64,000 nucleotides of DNA, from assembly GCA_013398055.1 (NCBI GenBank), contig VZRS01002418.1:32383-96382 (forward strand), given 5' to 3'. The notes beneath the pieces were generated by a model. It worked only from the letters and a program-made list of their open reading frames with translations. It was not told the DNA's origin and ran no database searches. How positions within the stretch are numbered: the stretch's first letter is position 1; every line of letters starts with the position of its first letter. This DNA comes from Ifrita kowaldi. Its lineage: Eukaryota; Chordata; Aves; Passeriformes; Cinclosomatidae. Below are positions 10,745-23,300 of this stretch, in pieces. The position numbers and the translations under genes were made by a program.

Positions 10745-13273
10745 GTAACCTGGGACCATCTCTCTGGTTCTGAGATGTACAAGACGTTCGAGTGGCTCAG
10801 ATTTTGTCCCTAATTTGGACTCCTGGGCCAGCCTGGAGGATGGTGTCTTCATGCTGGACCTGACCATTTTCACACTCAAGACCTTTTCCTGTCTCCTTGG
10901 CTGAGGGCTTTCTCCATCAATGGGATTTCAGCATTTGCTGTTCCTTCCTTTTCGAGATGTGCTGCTCATCTGTTTCCCTGTCTAACAGGGTCAGTAATTC
11001 TCAGCCATTTTCTTGGTAGCCACTGACTTCAGTGTCTTCTGAGTTTGGTCAGAACCTCACATTATTGGAAGACAGCTTTTCTATTGCTGCATTTCCTGTT
11101 TGTTTTGGTTTTTTGGCTTTTTTTTTTTTTTGGTTTTGTTTCCAAAAGTTAGTTCTGCCTCAAGTTTTCTTTGATCTAACTCATTTAGGTTTCCTAGACC
11201 ACTCAGGCATATATTTCCCTTGTTGATTTGGTACCACTTAACCCATTGAATTTTGGAAGTCTGTTGACCATACTTGGGTTATTTTGTGTGACCATTGTCT
11301 TTGAAGAAATGCCAGTCCCAAATTAGGTAATTTCACTAGGAGCTCTAATTTGGGCTTCTCTCTTTTTAACTGCCCTTTTCACAACAACATCTAGCAATGT
11401 TACATCTTTGATATCTCTGCAATTTTTTTTTGAAACTGGCTAAAGCTTTCAAAGGTTATTAAAAGAGAGACATTACAATAGCATATGTCATGTTTGTTTA
11501 GGGAGCCAGGCTCAAAATGTATTTCATAAGGTTGACAGATGCTACTAATGTGCTTTTGTGCATGCCTGGAGTAGCTTTAACTCAAAGAGCTTTTTCTTTA
11601 TGGGAATGCATTTTGTCAGTCACTGCTTTTTGGCAGAATGCTTCTTGCCTTTGCAGTCAGATGTGCTTTTGTCATCTGCCTGTGATACAAGTTCACTGGC
11701 TGCTCTGGGGATTTCTGTCCCAAGAAAAAAAGAGTTACGAGAGCCATTCATCCTAAGAACAAGTGTGTAAGAGTATTCTTGTGTCAGTTAAATAATGTTT
11801 GCAAGTGTGTGGTAAATTTTAACAGCACTGTGGTCAAGCTGTTAATGAATGCCCTGCACTGTTAAAAACTTGTGTGCTACTTCAAAAGCTACTTTAAAAC
11901 ACTTTTCTTTCTGTTCATTTTGCAATATCCCCCTAAAAAACTTCCGTGAAGAGATCACATTGGTTTCTGCTTATTATAAGTTCCATCTGACTCTTCTGAA
12001 AATCAAAGGAAACATCCCTTCCCACCCCCTGAGTAATTCTTTTATGTTTATAATGGAACCTGAAGTAAACTTTGTTTTTTTCATTTCTCAGCAGTGATGT
12101 CAGTGAGTCCTGAGAGTAGCATGAGTAGGCAAGAACCAGAAGCAGCAACATAGATCATATTCTGTGTGTTCTGTGACTAGCCCTGTTATGATTTTAATTT
12201 CCTAGGAACTGACTGAACTTAAACAATAATAATTTAGGGGATAGTTTCTTGTAAAGCTACAGATGCTGGAAGGAATACAGAACTAGCACTGGGAGGATTT
12301 GTGTCAGTGCTTTGTTTTCTGCCATAAGCAAATGAAACCCATGGTGAATCCCATGGATGTGTGTTTGTGACAGATTTCTAGAATACAGAAATAAAATGAG
12401 ACACTGAAAGGACAAATTATGGAACAGATTTAAAAGGGTAAGAAACAAGGCAAAGGTTTTGTTAGATTATTGCAAACAGATGGAATTTTAGATGGTAGTC
12501 AGAACCGCTGGCTTGAATTCAGGTGTTGGATAGAAACACATCTGGGTCATAAGCCAGTTTGAAGGACCCCTTGAAGGGGGGAGCTATAGCATGAGTAGTG
12601 CTAGAGGCAGTGAAATGAGTTATGTCCCTGGAGAGAAAATCAAAAGAGATTTAGCTTTGTGATTTGAGCAAGCACATGGCACGGCTCCATTCTGGGGAAG
12701 ATCTCTGTGGAGGGTTAGTTCATCCTTGATCTAGAGAAAGCAATATTTGTCAACACATCTGACATAACGCAGTTAACAACTAACAGAACAGGAATCTTGC
12801 TCTAAAGAGAGTTACCAGCTTGAAGAGAACATTCAGTGATTATTTGGAAGAGTGATGTAAGAAATGGTTGAGCGATTCTTCCCTGCATTTGATTTTGGTC
12901 AGATGCCTGGTTACACCTAAAGAATCTCTCCTGTGTTTTCTGTGTCCCTGCCCCAACAAACCCACAAAGCCTTGTGGTTTTCACTGCTGCAAATTTACCC
13001 TGAGAAAGGCTAGTCAGAGCTATTTCATAATCAGACAGAAAGGTTGGAGTTGAATATCTTAGTGATCTGATTATTTACCCTTTTGGCTCATCTGCAGTAA
13101 GCTGAGCAGCTGAGGTATTCTTAACAGAGCAAGGGTTCAGGCCTGGAATTCAATCCCATGTTCCTCTGATAGGGTAAAAACCAAGACTAAGATGCTGGAT
13201 GAATTCAATACTGAGAAATTTAAACTTTTAGATAAATTAGATTAGGTTTCACTCTGATACAAACATGCAGTGT

Positions 13274-13285
13274 GTACACGTGTAC
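13274..13285. promoter_or_regulatory. Perfect 12-bp palindrome containing E-box CACGTG
   Basis: GTACACGTGTAC is its own reverse complement and has the class B E-box CACGTG at its centre. This is a binding core for basic helix-loop-helix factors such as MYC/MAX, USF and CLOCK/BMAL1. Whether it is bound is unknown; it lies deep in an intron. Confidence 0.4.
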
Positions 13286-14389
13286 TTCTCTAGACTTAAT
13301 TTGAGTAATCTGATGACTGCAGCAGTCAATACAAGCAAGGTCTGAGGCCAGATTTTAACTTTAGATCTTTGCAGTGCAGCATTTCCCTGTGAAATAAATA
13401 TTGATAATTCTTTGTGAGAACTGGTTCTACATCAGCATTCCCCTTTGAGACATCCTTCTTTTGGTTGGATGGGTAGTACCTTGCCTTTCCAGGATGATGG
13501 AAGGAAAGCACCTGCACATCAACACATGTAGTAACTTAAGACAGACATATACACTATTTCTATCATAAGAAAATGTGAAAGGTAAATGCCCCTTATCAGA
13601 CCTTTATTGTGCAGTAATTGAAGGACAAACAGATGTTGATTTTCAGATTGAGTAAGGTTTATTCCACACTTAAAACTGCTATGCTTGATTCTGTCCTGTT
13701 ACAATGAAACTATTAAGGAAAATCACGTTGCTAAAGACAATGAATATCTTTGACAGGTCATAATTTTGTTACAAATTTCTTGTGTCTCTCCTAATCTTGG
13801 AGTCTCTGACTGGTAGAAGAAGATACTTGGCAAATACAGAGATATATTATCTATTGATACCTTACCTAAATGCTTACCAAAATGGAAAGCCTAACTTTCC
13901 AAAGTGGAAATACTCCTGAAGTTCAACTTTTATTTTGAACAAATTCATGCACAACAGGACTTTTGACATCTCTCCAATTAACAATTAAAGACCTCTTCAT
14001 TCTCAAATGCAAATTCTTCTTGTTTGCCATGAAGCCAAGGCACAGGATTTTGACTCGAGCCTGTCAGGAGCTTGGTTCCTTATACCATGGCCAGTACTGA
14101 AAAATACGGTGTAGTCAACACATTTTTACCTTTTTCCTAAAGAAATGTTGCTATTTCCACAATTTTAAAAGTAGGTTGCTTTTGATGTTGTTTGGAGGGA
14201 ACAGGAATATAAAATGCGTTTTCCTCAGTCCAAGAGATTTGAAAGGAGGCTACACAGCTGTCAGGACCTGCTAATTATAGTATTTTGTGGATGTCCTTCT
14301 CCCTAGTCATCCCTGATTTTATATTTCCTTCCTGAATGTCATTTTGAAAACAAAAGTTCTTATCCTTACATTATCAAAACTTTAATTTC

Positions 14390-14457
14390 TTTCTTATTAT
14401 TTAATTTATTTATTTATTACTTTCTTATTATTTAATTTATTTCTTATTATTTATTAT
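14390..14457 (+). repeat. AT-rich tandem repeat, ~31-bp period
   Basis: The 20-base unit at 14390-14409 recurs exactly at 14421-14440, and a partial third copy follows. The spacers are TTTA-type simple sequence. It is a local tandem duplication in low-complexity DNA about 130 bp upstream of an exon. Confidence 0.85.
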
Positions 14458-14588
14458 AGCCTAATTCTGTCTCAGTGCCTGAAATCAAATTGCATCTATT
14501 TTCTCAAATAGTGGAATTTCTGTAGATTTCACTATTTGTGAAGGAATACAACCAGGCATGTAATTACCCTGCATTCTTTTCTCTACAG

Positions 14589-14680
14589 GTTATTCCAAAG
14601 GACTATAAAACCATGACTGCTCTGGCAAAGGCCATCTCCAAGAACGTGCTCTTTGCTCATCTTGATGACAATGAACGAAG
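14589..14680 (+). CDS. PRKAR1B: PRKAR1B third coding exon (residues 117-147, start of CNB-A)
   Basis: The exon is 92 bases between CTACAG and GTATGAG, starting in phase 0 and ending two bases into the Ser147 codon (AG|T). It encodes VIPKDYKTMTALAKAISKNV then LFAHLDDNER, the N-terminal helical segment of the first cyclic-nucleotide-binding domain, which contacts the catalytic subunit in the holoenzyme. TMTALAKAISKNVLFAHL fits RI-beta; RI-alpha has TMAALAKAIEKNVLFSHL. The very long intron that follows does not alter the frame: the two bases carried over join TGACATA of the next exon to give SerAspIle. Confidence 0.98.
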
Positions 14681-14899
14681 GTATGAGGTGCTTTATGGTT
14701 TAAGGGAATCCACAGCTTGGTGTGAGGACAAGAAATAAGATTAAATTTCAACTCAGGGTTCAGAACTGCACTCACTGATGCCTTTGACTCACACTAGAGG
14801 CACCCTCAAACATGCTCATGGTATTATGACAGAGGGCAAAACCACAAGGTAAAAAAGGGCAAGAACAGGTTAGAATGTATTCAGACATATTTAGTATTT
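14681..14899 (+). other. PRKAR1B: Start of the 36.4-kb PRKAR1B intron
   Basis: The intron after coding exon 3 runs from 14681 (GTATGAG) to 51077 (TTTCCAG) and is described here in pieces. This first piece is unique sequence with no feature I recognise. Confidence 0.9.
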
Positions 14900-16245
14900 T
14901 CAGAACAGTTGGGCCTGATAAACTTTATTCTAGATTACTTAATTAGCTAAAGCAATCTCAGAAGCATTTGTTGTTAAGGAATTAACTAAAGCAATCTCAG
15001 AAGCATTTGTCATTACTTCTGAAAGTCAGGGAAGACAGATCAAGTGCTGAATGAGTGGAAAGAAAAAGCATAATGTCTGTAAAGAGATGAGAATGACAGG
15101 TAAATTATTTTGTTCTTGGAAAAGCTGAAACAAACAAATTTTGTATAAGTACCTGAAGGAGACCAAGGAGTTCAGTAACAGCCTGTGTGACTTTTAAAGA
15201 CTTGTAAATGTCTTTCCAGAACTGATAGCAAGTTGTACAGCTGGGGGAGGCACAAAGGAGGCCAAACAGTTCAACTTCCAGCAATGTTTTTGACATTAAT
15301 GTTTATGATGGTTTCATAAAAAAATCCAGGGAAGTGTGTCTTCAGTGAAACCAGTGTGGAATCTGTGCAAAACTGATGGAATTATACCAAACAGCAGTTA
15401 TCACTGGTCCACCATTCCCATGGAAAGGTAACTTGAAGGGGTTGTTCTGCTTTTCCTCATTATTGTCATTAGTAGCCTCGGTGGGACAGACTATGAATGT
15501 TGAATTTTCAGCTGACATGAAGATGGGAAGGGCTGCTAAAACACTGGGAGGCAAGGGCAGAATTCAGAATTATGCTGACAGGAATGTTCTAGTAAAAGCA
15601 GGATGGATTGACATTGAGCCAAGTGCAGAGAAATATTCCTTAGGCAGGAAGAACACCTTTGTAACTGTGAGACAGTCTTGCAGTTTTGGTAGTTCCTTGA
15701 AAAACTACGTGGAGCTTATTGTGACTCATGGTCTGAATAAGAGCCACTAATGTCAAGCCTTTTTTGAAAATACTGATGTTTTACTGGGGTAACTAAACAG
15801 AACATGCAAGATGTCCCAGTGTTGGAAAGATTTCAGCTGGAACACAGTGTCCAGTTTGGGCACTGCACTTCAAGGATAAACAGCTGGAGGAAGTTCATGG
15901 AAGAGTGGTGGGAATGATCACAGACCTCGATAACATCACTCCTGAAGAAAGAATGGGATTGCTTGGCCTGCAGAATGAAAGCTGGGGCAGAGGGATACAA
16001 GAATAGCTTATAATTGCATGTGAATAATGCTGTACGAGGGATGAACTGCTCTGTGGGCCAGAGGGTAAAGAACAACAAATTTAAAGTGCAGCAGGAGAGA
16101 GTCAAGTCAGATCCAAGAAGATCCAAGAAGAGGTCTCTGACTGCTTGGGTAGGTTGTGGAGTCTCCACCACTTGAGGCCATTAAGGACAGATTGGACTGT
16201 GGTCTGCCAGGAATGACAAGCATCAGTCCTGCCTTGCAGCAGATC
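14900..16245 (+). mobile_element. Ancient, degraded CR1-type LINE fragment (plus strand)
   Basis: Several blocks align by eye, in the right order, with the CR1 reverse-transcriptase region and 3' UTR. Near 14940-15060 is a piece like the CR1 segment coding for the region before the catalytic core. Near 15495-15560, TTTTCAGCTGACATGAAGAT corresponds to the conserved YADD-type segment. Near 15838-15860, CAGTGTCCAGTTTGGGCAC is a hallmark CR1 3'-ORF block. Near 16150-16200, GTGGAGTCTCCACCACTTGA matches the 3' region. Many indels and stops show it is long dead. The boundaries are approximate and the subfamily is unknown. Confidence 0.6.
14941..15010 (+). repeat. 31-bp tandem duplication inside the CR1 remnant
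   Basis: Bases 14941-14971 recur at 14980-15010 with one mismatch, a period of 39. This looks like a local duplication after insertion of the old LINE, since CR1 has no such repeat at this position as far as I know. Confidence 0.85.
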
Positions 16246-19200
16246 AGGCTCAGTGAGGTCAGGAACTCCTCACCAACCCCACTTTTCTGTGCTTCCATGG
16301 TTAGAAAGGACAAAAACTTTCTCTACACTGATGATTTTAGTCCTGGCAGAACACGAGCAGCACAGTCCTTCAGTCCTGCTCAAACACTTGCAGTCAAAGC
16401 ACATTCCAAGTGTGCAAATTTTGCTCCCTCTTGCAGTTGTTTACACAGTTTAATTACTTTGCAGTTTTAATGGTATCATGTTAACATGCAGATTTCTGGA
16501 GTAATTAGAAGAGGATGAACTTTGCACATTTCTTCTAGCTTTTTCATCCAGAGAAGAGAACTGTTGTACAGAACTGCTGTGAATCCTGATTGTACTGTCA
16601 GCATGCTGATGTGACAGGCACTGAGAGGACGGTTTTAGGGCTGGAAAAAGGACATTTCTGTAATATGGTATCAAAGTAGGGTGAGAGACAAACCCTAAAG
16701 AACAAGTGCTTTTTCTTGCACTGTGCTGATTGTACATCATGATTGTGGTCTCTCCTATCCATTTCCTGTGTCCCATTTTCCTCTGTCCTGTCATGGATAT
16801 GGGTTAGGAGTGAAGAGACCTGTGCAGGCTCCCAGGTGTGTGCTGCAGGTGCATTGTAGACCCTTTGCTTTTGCAAACTATGGCTTGAGCAGGTGTATTC
16901 TGCCTCTGCTGTCAAAAGATGTTCAGGTATAGACCATTTCCCTGCTCAGGGGTGTGTCCAGGGGCCTCACTTGAGCCTCTTGATGAGCACAGCAGGCTAT
17001 TGCTGACATGGGGGAAAGAAAAAGGAGCTCACCAGAAGGATGCTCTGCAGACAAGATTGCAGTGAAGGAATGAATTGACATCATGCTGTAACCCTTGTCT
17101 GGTTGCATTTGTCAAGTGTGGAGAAGTCAGCAAGTCAGAACATACCATTGCCATCCCTTCCAGTCTGCATCTTCTAGATGCACATATGTAGTTCAGTAAA
17201 GTAAGTGGTAAATTACTTCACTTGGGCTCTTGGAATGGTGGAAAGCTAGGTAAGGTTATTTTATTTTCTGTGCTGCAGTGGTGGTGTTTATTGGTTTGTG
17301 TTTGTTTTCCTCAGTGCTTTCCACACTGAAGATACTGTCATTGTTGCATCTAATTTCACGTTTGACTGAAATGTAGGAGGTGTTCAGGTGGGGAAAGGAT
17401 GGACTAGCAATTTCTCTTTTACAATGGATGACTCCTACGTTTTTTCTTTCTTCAAAAAGATATTTATGTTAGCCTGCTCCAACCTATGTTGCACTCGCTG
17501 CTTGGCAGCTGTGAAACTTAAACCCTTATTTATAAAGGCAGAGTGTAGCATATTATCTCTGTGTCGGATATTCCATATGAAGGGTTGATTGCATGAGAAG
17601 CCATGCTGAAGTTAAGGTAAACAAGCATCTTTTTGCACTGGTGTTGGAAATACTTTTCTTCAAGTCTTGTTTTAGATCACATCTTTTCCTGTGCCATGCT
17701 TCAAACGGAGCTGCCATCTATGTCCTACACACACACACACAGAGTCTCTGTCTTAAAATTATACTGAAAAGTGCAATAAAAGGGAAATGTAACTGCAACA
17801 GTACCAAAAGCAGCAGAGCTAATTATCAGCAACTTTTGCCAAAATGCTCAAGAGTTGCTAATATTGCAAACAGCAGTGCAGCTCTGCAAAGTGACGTGGC
17901 AGTCCACTGTTTTCTCATGGGACTTGGTTAAACTCTGGAGTGAAGTCTAGGTTCTCTCCAAGCCAGTGGCAAAATGCCCATTACCTGAAGTGGGAATGTG
18001 GTTTTAGCTGTAAGGAGCTGCTGTTCTCATCTGAATAACCAGGAGCACAGGGTTTGCCTTCAGTGGCCTGTGCTGTAGATTCTGATGGCTGGGTGAGGGG
18101 AATTTCCTTGCTGATCTTATCCCTGCTGGTTCTGATGAGATCTCATGATTCAGGCCCATTCTGAAGATGATTTAGGGTTTGCATCAGCTTCCCCCCTTGC
18201 TTGGGTCGGTGCTGCCTGGGAGTTGTGCCCGTGGGTGAGGCTGGCGAGGTCGGTGCGGTGCCGCTGCCTCCCTCCTGCTCTGGCTCTGCAGCCACGCAAG
18301 GGTTTCTGCCTATGCACAGATAGAGTTACACCCATAACTTGGCAGCGTTCTGCTTCCTCTCCCACTCTTGGGTATCCAGCAGATTAATGTCCTCTAAGGC
18401 CTCCTGGTTGTGAAATGGTGTGTAAAGTCAAAATTGGTGACAAGGGGCCAGTCTGAGTGACCTTTTTCTAACCTCTTCTGATTAATCTCTTCTAAACCCT
18501 CACTGTAGCTACGAAGATTTTTTGTTGTTCATCACGTAACGCTGGGATGCAAGTACACCCACTTGGCTCTGCTGTGATGTTGAATAGTAAAGGGGAAACA
18601 AGAAGAAAAAGCTATTCATTTATCTTCTGTGGATAAAAATAAAAAGTAACTTTTCATCATTTCATTGACAGGATGTTGTATCTCTACGGGACAGGGCCAG
18701 CCACTGAGAGGGGGGCAGTGAGGAAGTTCAGAGGTGAGCTGCTGTGGGAATGGAGGCTGGACCCAAAGCTGATGATTGCCAAGGAGGAGAAGGAAATATA
18801 ACTGAAATAACCAGTAGGAGAGAGAGCAGGGCTGAGAGCAGCAGGAGTGTCCCTCCTGCTTCCAGGATGTCACCAGTGTCAGTCTGCTCTGCTGAGTCAG
18901 GAGCCACATCTGTCAGTCCCTGTACAGAAGCTCAGTGGCCTCCTGACCACATAAAGAAGTGGAAAGGTTAAATATTCACCATATCTGTGCGTAAATGCTG
19001 TGTCAAACTTGTTCATCAAGGAGTAAAGAGAGTAGATAAATGTTTAGCTAATGTAATTTTTGGAAGCGTTTATTACTAATGTACAGGCAGCTGTAAGGCT
19101 TGCAACAGCTTTCAGAATACTTTTGTGTATTTTATTACTTGCATTATTAATAAATTGGTTTCTTTGAACAGTATAATGGTGTGAAACGGCTTTGAAAGCA

Positions 19201-20380
19201 AGAGGCACAAAATGGTACTTAATGCTTTTACTAAAATGTTGAGCTCTTCTAAGGGCACAAAAAAAGTACCAACAAATGAAGACAAAACTCCTGTATTTAT
19301 TTCTGCAGTACACAGTGTTGCATTTACTCTTGTGTGTTCCCTGCATGGCAAAGGTGGGAGGATAAAATGCATTTTTTAATATTTGTGCTTGTTGGGACCA
19401 AGATGTAAAGATGAACATTGGAACTTTGCAGACCAGGTTCCTCAGCCTACTTACCATTTTTATTGTCCTCAGCTCTCCCCAGTTGCTCCATGTCTTGCTT
19501 GTTTCTTTAAATTTTTCACAGCAATGCAATATTTTTGAGTCCTACTTAGGATGTGACCACTGGAATCAGTGGATCCTCTCCTGCAAAAGTGCTACTTTGG
19601 CCATGAATCCTCACCATGTATTTATGCAGTAGGTCACACCCTAATATTGTTAGCTGCTGTGTCTTTGCTGTAAGTCTATTTATTTTCTCAGACTGTTTCT
19701 TCTATTTGTAATCATTTTACATCCTAAAGTTCGTTGAAGTGCTTGCAGCTCCTTTCCAGCAAGGTATTGTCTTCAAATTCAGAAAACACACTTTTCATCT
19801 GGGTCAGTAGTGACTTGGGGTTTCTTTCAGTACAGGCATAATTTATCACGAGAAAAGTGGCTTTCCATAGCTAACATGTGAATTTAGGTTGTTGTCCTGT
19901 TGATCTCATATTGAAATATTTTTGAAACTTCCAGCCATTAGTGAATTTCAAGGACATTATTATTGCTATAAGCTTTATTCACTTCTGCATAATACCATGT
20001 TTTATTAAAGCACTGGCTGCAGGCCAGCTGGAAAGCCTCATACATGTGGAAGAAACTTAAGACGGCACCATTCAGGAGCAAGATATTTTAGAAACAGGAT
20101 GCCACAGCCGTGACATATTCATTACACATCCTGTGTTTTCCTTGCATTTGTAACTTAACTCTTTTGTTAAGAAACAAACACAGATTTAGCTTCTGCCTGT
20201 GCTTCATATATGCCTGCAGAACAGTGCAAGAAAAATTCCCTTCCCGTGATACTGCATTTGTATTTCTGTACCTCCACACGTTGTGCTGAACACACTTGGA
20301 TGTTAAGGGGGGATATTTACTCTGACTGCCGTAGGTTTCTAAGTTTGGTGCTCAAAACACCTTAGAAAAATCAGGGTATG
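16246..20380 (+). other. PRKAR1B: PRKAR1B long intron, segment with no gene
   Basis: This is intronic unique sequence. It contains a short CA microsatellite (17727-17742) and a small GC- and CpG-richer patch around 18185-18300. Open frames on both strands here are short or lack ATG starts and show no recognisable domain. Confidence 0.85.
17727..17742 (+). repeat. (AC)8 microsatellite
   Basis: Eight AC units occur in an intronic unique-sequence context. Confidence 0.9.
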
Positions 20381-23300
20381 GTTTCACCAGTGATTTAAGA
20401 TGAACTCTGAGCTGGCACCAAAGGATGAAGAGACAGTGAGTGCCAAACCTTGGTTGCGTGTTCCTGTTGCTCTCATGGCCAGGTGAGCCAGAGAAAAGTG
20501 ATCCTCCCCTGCAGGGTTATTTCCAGTCAGAGCAGGTCCTTCCTCCCGCCCTCTGCCTGGCTGCCAGAATGCTTTGGCAAGGGGAAGGAAGGGGTGGGCT
20601 GGGCAGTACCTCCCCTTTGGGCAGCAGCAGGGGCCCAAATCAAACTAAATGATGGCAAACTGCACCTCAATTTCCCTTACTAGTCACTGGACAAGGCCAG
20701 AGGATGGAAATAGATGTGTGGATACCTCTTCAGTGAGCCTTGCCAAGAATGCCCGAGATGTCGAGCTAAACCATTCGGGAGATGAGAGATGAAAAGAAAG
20801 AATAAGAGATGAGAGAGAAATTGCACAGCGAGGCACGGCAGAGTGGGAGCTGAGGGCTTTGTTGGTCCATAGCACGGCTTCCTTGAGTTACATTAGGATC
20901 TTTTGTGACCGGGGTTGGACAGGGTTCTTCACCTTGCTTTTTGGGAATAGCAAAAGAGAGAGGAGATGCAGCGTGATCCAGTGTTGCGCAGAGGCATCCC
21001 GTGAAGGTTTGTAAAGGCGTGAATGCCCCAGCCGTGCTGGAATTTAAGAGCTTGTCAGCGGACAGTGGTAGCCTGGGGGCAGAGGAGGTGTGAATATGCA
21101 GGTTATATTATGCGCATGCAGCAGGTTTGGTACCGAAGAAACTGGTGCAAAACCACGCTGTGTGGGAGATTTTTTTCTGATCATCAGTGATATTGGATGA
21201 TCGGCCTGTCCTGTGAATTCTACTTCTAAACAACTAAAAAGTGGAAACTCAAATTTACCAAGGCACGCTAAACAAAGCTTTTTTCCTTTGGCTCACACCA
21301 AGGTGTTTTCCAGGTAAACTGCCGGGCAATCCAGCTTTTCTTTGTGCCTTTTGTGCCTCGTTTATGGCCTTGATTCCTCATGGTGTTTAAGTGTGTTGTT
21401 TCACTATGAGCTGTTCCATTGACTTGCTGTGGATGTCAAAGGAACTATTCATGTATTTAAATGGAGGCACATTCAGTCTTGCTGAATTGGAGCTTGCCAA
21501 TGAGGAATACTACTTAAACTAGAAAAAATTACGGGTTTTGGAGACAAGAATCATCTGGCAGCAGAGATGGAAATGAAACCAGGTAGAGTTGCCCAGCTGT
21601 TTGGAAAATAAATGATCCAATTCACCGTTGAAGGATTAGCCGTGAATTTAGCACTGACTTTATTTTCCAGCACATCCGTCTCGTTTGTCCAAGAATTATT
21701 GTCTTTAATTACCATTGTGGTGCCCGCAGGCAGCAGTCTTTAAATTAGTTATGCAAAGTTGTGCTCTCAGCAGTCATAGGGAGATTGTATCTGCTTTGGT
21801 ATCAATCCCCTTACAACAGCCTGACAGCATCAGCAGACTGTACTTTTTGTGATGTCAGTATTTGGCCTGGTAGGTAGGTTACTCTCTTAAACAAAACTAA
21901 AAGCACACACATTTGGTATTTATGGATATTTTTATCTCGAGAAACAAATACTGTCAGTTCGTAGCTTTTTAGGGGTTGTGATTCACCCTCAGTGTTTTGT
22001 TAGACAGTTTATATTCTTCATTACAAATACTGGCGGCGCCATGCCTAATGGTGGTTATTTTTAATTCTGCATGAAGCACTGGTTTACATATGGGCAGTAT
22101 GTCACCCATTCTGAAAAACAGAGTTAAAGCAGGGAAGTTATTTACATAAATCCTTTTTAGATCTAGAAAAAATAGCCCGAGGCAAATAGTATTCATGCAC
22201 GCTCGTGAAACAATCTTGAGTCTAAACTTATCTCTCTCTATGTAAAACAGAAAAATTATGACTACTGCTGAATTTAACAGGCCTTGTAAAATTTTTCTAC
22301 TGCTGCAGTATATATGATGGTGCCTTTGTGTGCTTCTTTATACAACAATTAGCTGGCAGTGGCTCTGCAAATACATTACTCAATGCTAAAGCTTTCCAGA
22401 ATTAAACATAAAGGTTGAAAAAAAGAACGTCCACTCTTCTCAGCAAGTCTTTTGTCTTCTGCATCAGAGCAGCCGGAAGCAGCAATTTGTCTTTGTGCAG
22501 GGACGAACAAGGGTTGATTTCAACTAAAGCTCCCTAAAATGCTGCTTTCTTTCTTTCACCCGCCCAGAAGGGCTGTAGGTAACCTGTCAGCGGTTCCTCC
22601 TTCTCTCACGAGTCTTCACCAGGTGACTGATTCTGCAGCCTTGCATGGCTTTGAAAGCCTGGTGTCTTCAAGTGGGGTATGACCGGTCCCGCTACTGGAG
22701 GATCAACTCTGTGGTTGAGTTGCTCCGTTGTGCGTTTAGAGGAGGATGTTCAAAGAGCTCAAAGGAACTGGATATTCCCACTGATTGATACATAGTGGGA
22801 AGTGAATGTTTACCTCCTACAAGGTTCTCTTGAAAATCCCCACCTTGCATTCTGAGTGGTTAGACCTGTGCAGCGCTTCCATGATGAGGTGACATCTGCT
22901 CAGTAACACCGTGTTTGGAGAGGCAGCAACTGACCTTCAGACGAAAAAATATCCTATAATACTGCAAGATTTAGTGGTGGGATTTTTTTTCTGCGTAGAA
23001 AGAGAGAATTCAGCTCAACAACCAGATGAAATTTCTCTGTCATTCCGGTGCACTTAATGGGAATACCAAGTGTAAGTTATTTGACTGCTAGGCTGCTAAC
23101 GCTCTTTTAATGAAAAAAACCCTGACAAACCCAAACAATGATTTAGTTCTTGTTTTACAAGTTCCTCACTAAAGACTTTGACCTGAAGTACATCGCATCT
23201 TGTGAGGTAACAGCTGGTCTAGCATTGTCTTCGGAAAAAAGTAACAGTTGCTAAGATTTCGAGAAACAAAGATGGTCTTTGAATCAACTGGAACAGCTGT

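Larger units (their letters stand above)
10745..14588 (+). other. PRKAR1B: PRKAR1B intron after coding exon 2 (3.8 kb)
   Basis: The intron runs from GTAACC to CTACAG. It holds T-rich low-complexity sequence near 11104-11140, a 12-bp perfect palindrome with a central E-box (13274-13285), and a TTATTA-type tandem repeat (14390-14457) shortly before the next exon. I see no gene or recognisable transposable element. Confidence 0.9.

Noticed and set aside
15376..15750. 124-codon open frame on the plus strand
   Set aside because: It overlaps the decayed CR1 reverse-transcriptase region, so it is a repeat remnant and not a host gene.
19044..19529. 161-codon open frame on the minus strand
   Set aside because: It begins at TTG, has no recognisable domain, and lies in the long intron of the opposite-strand gene.
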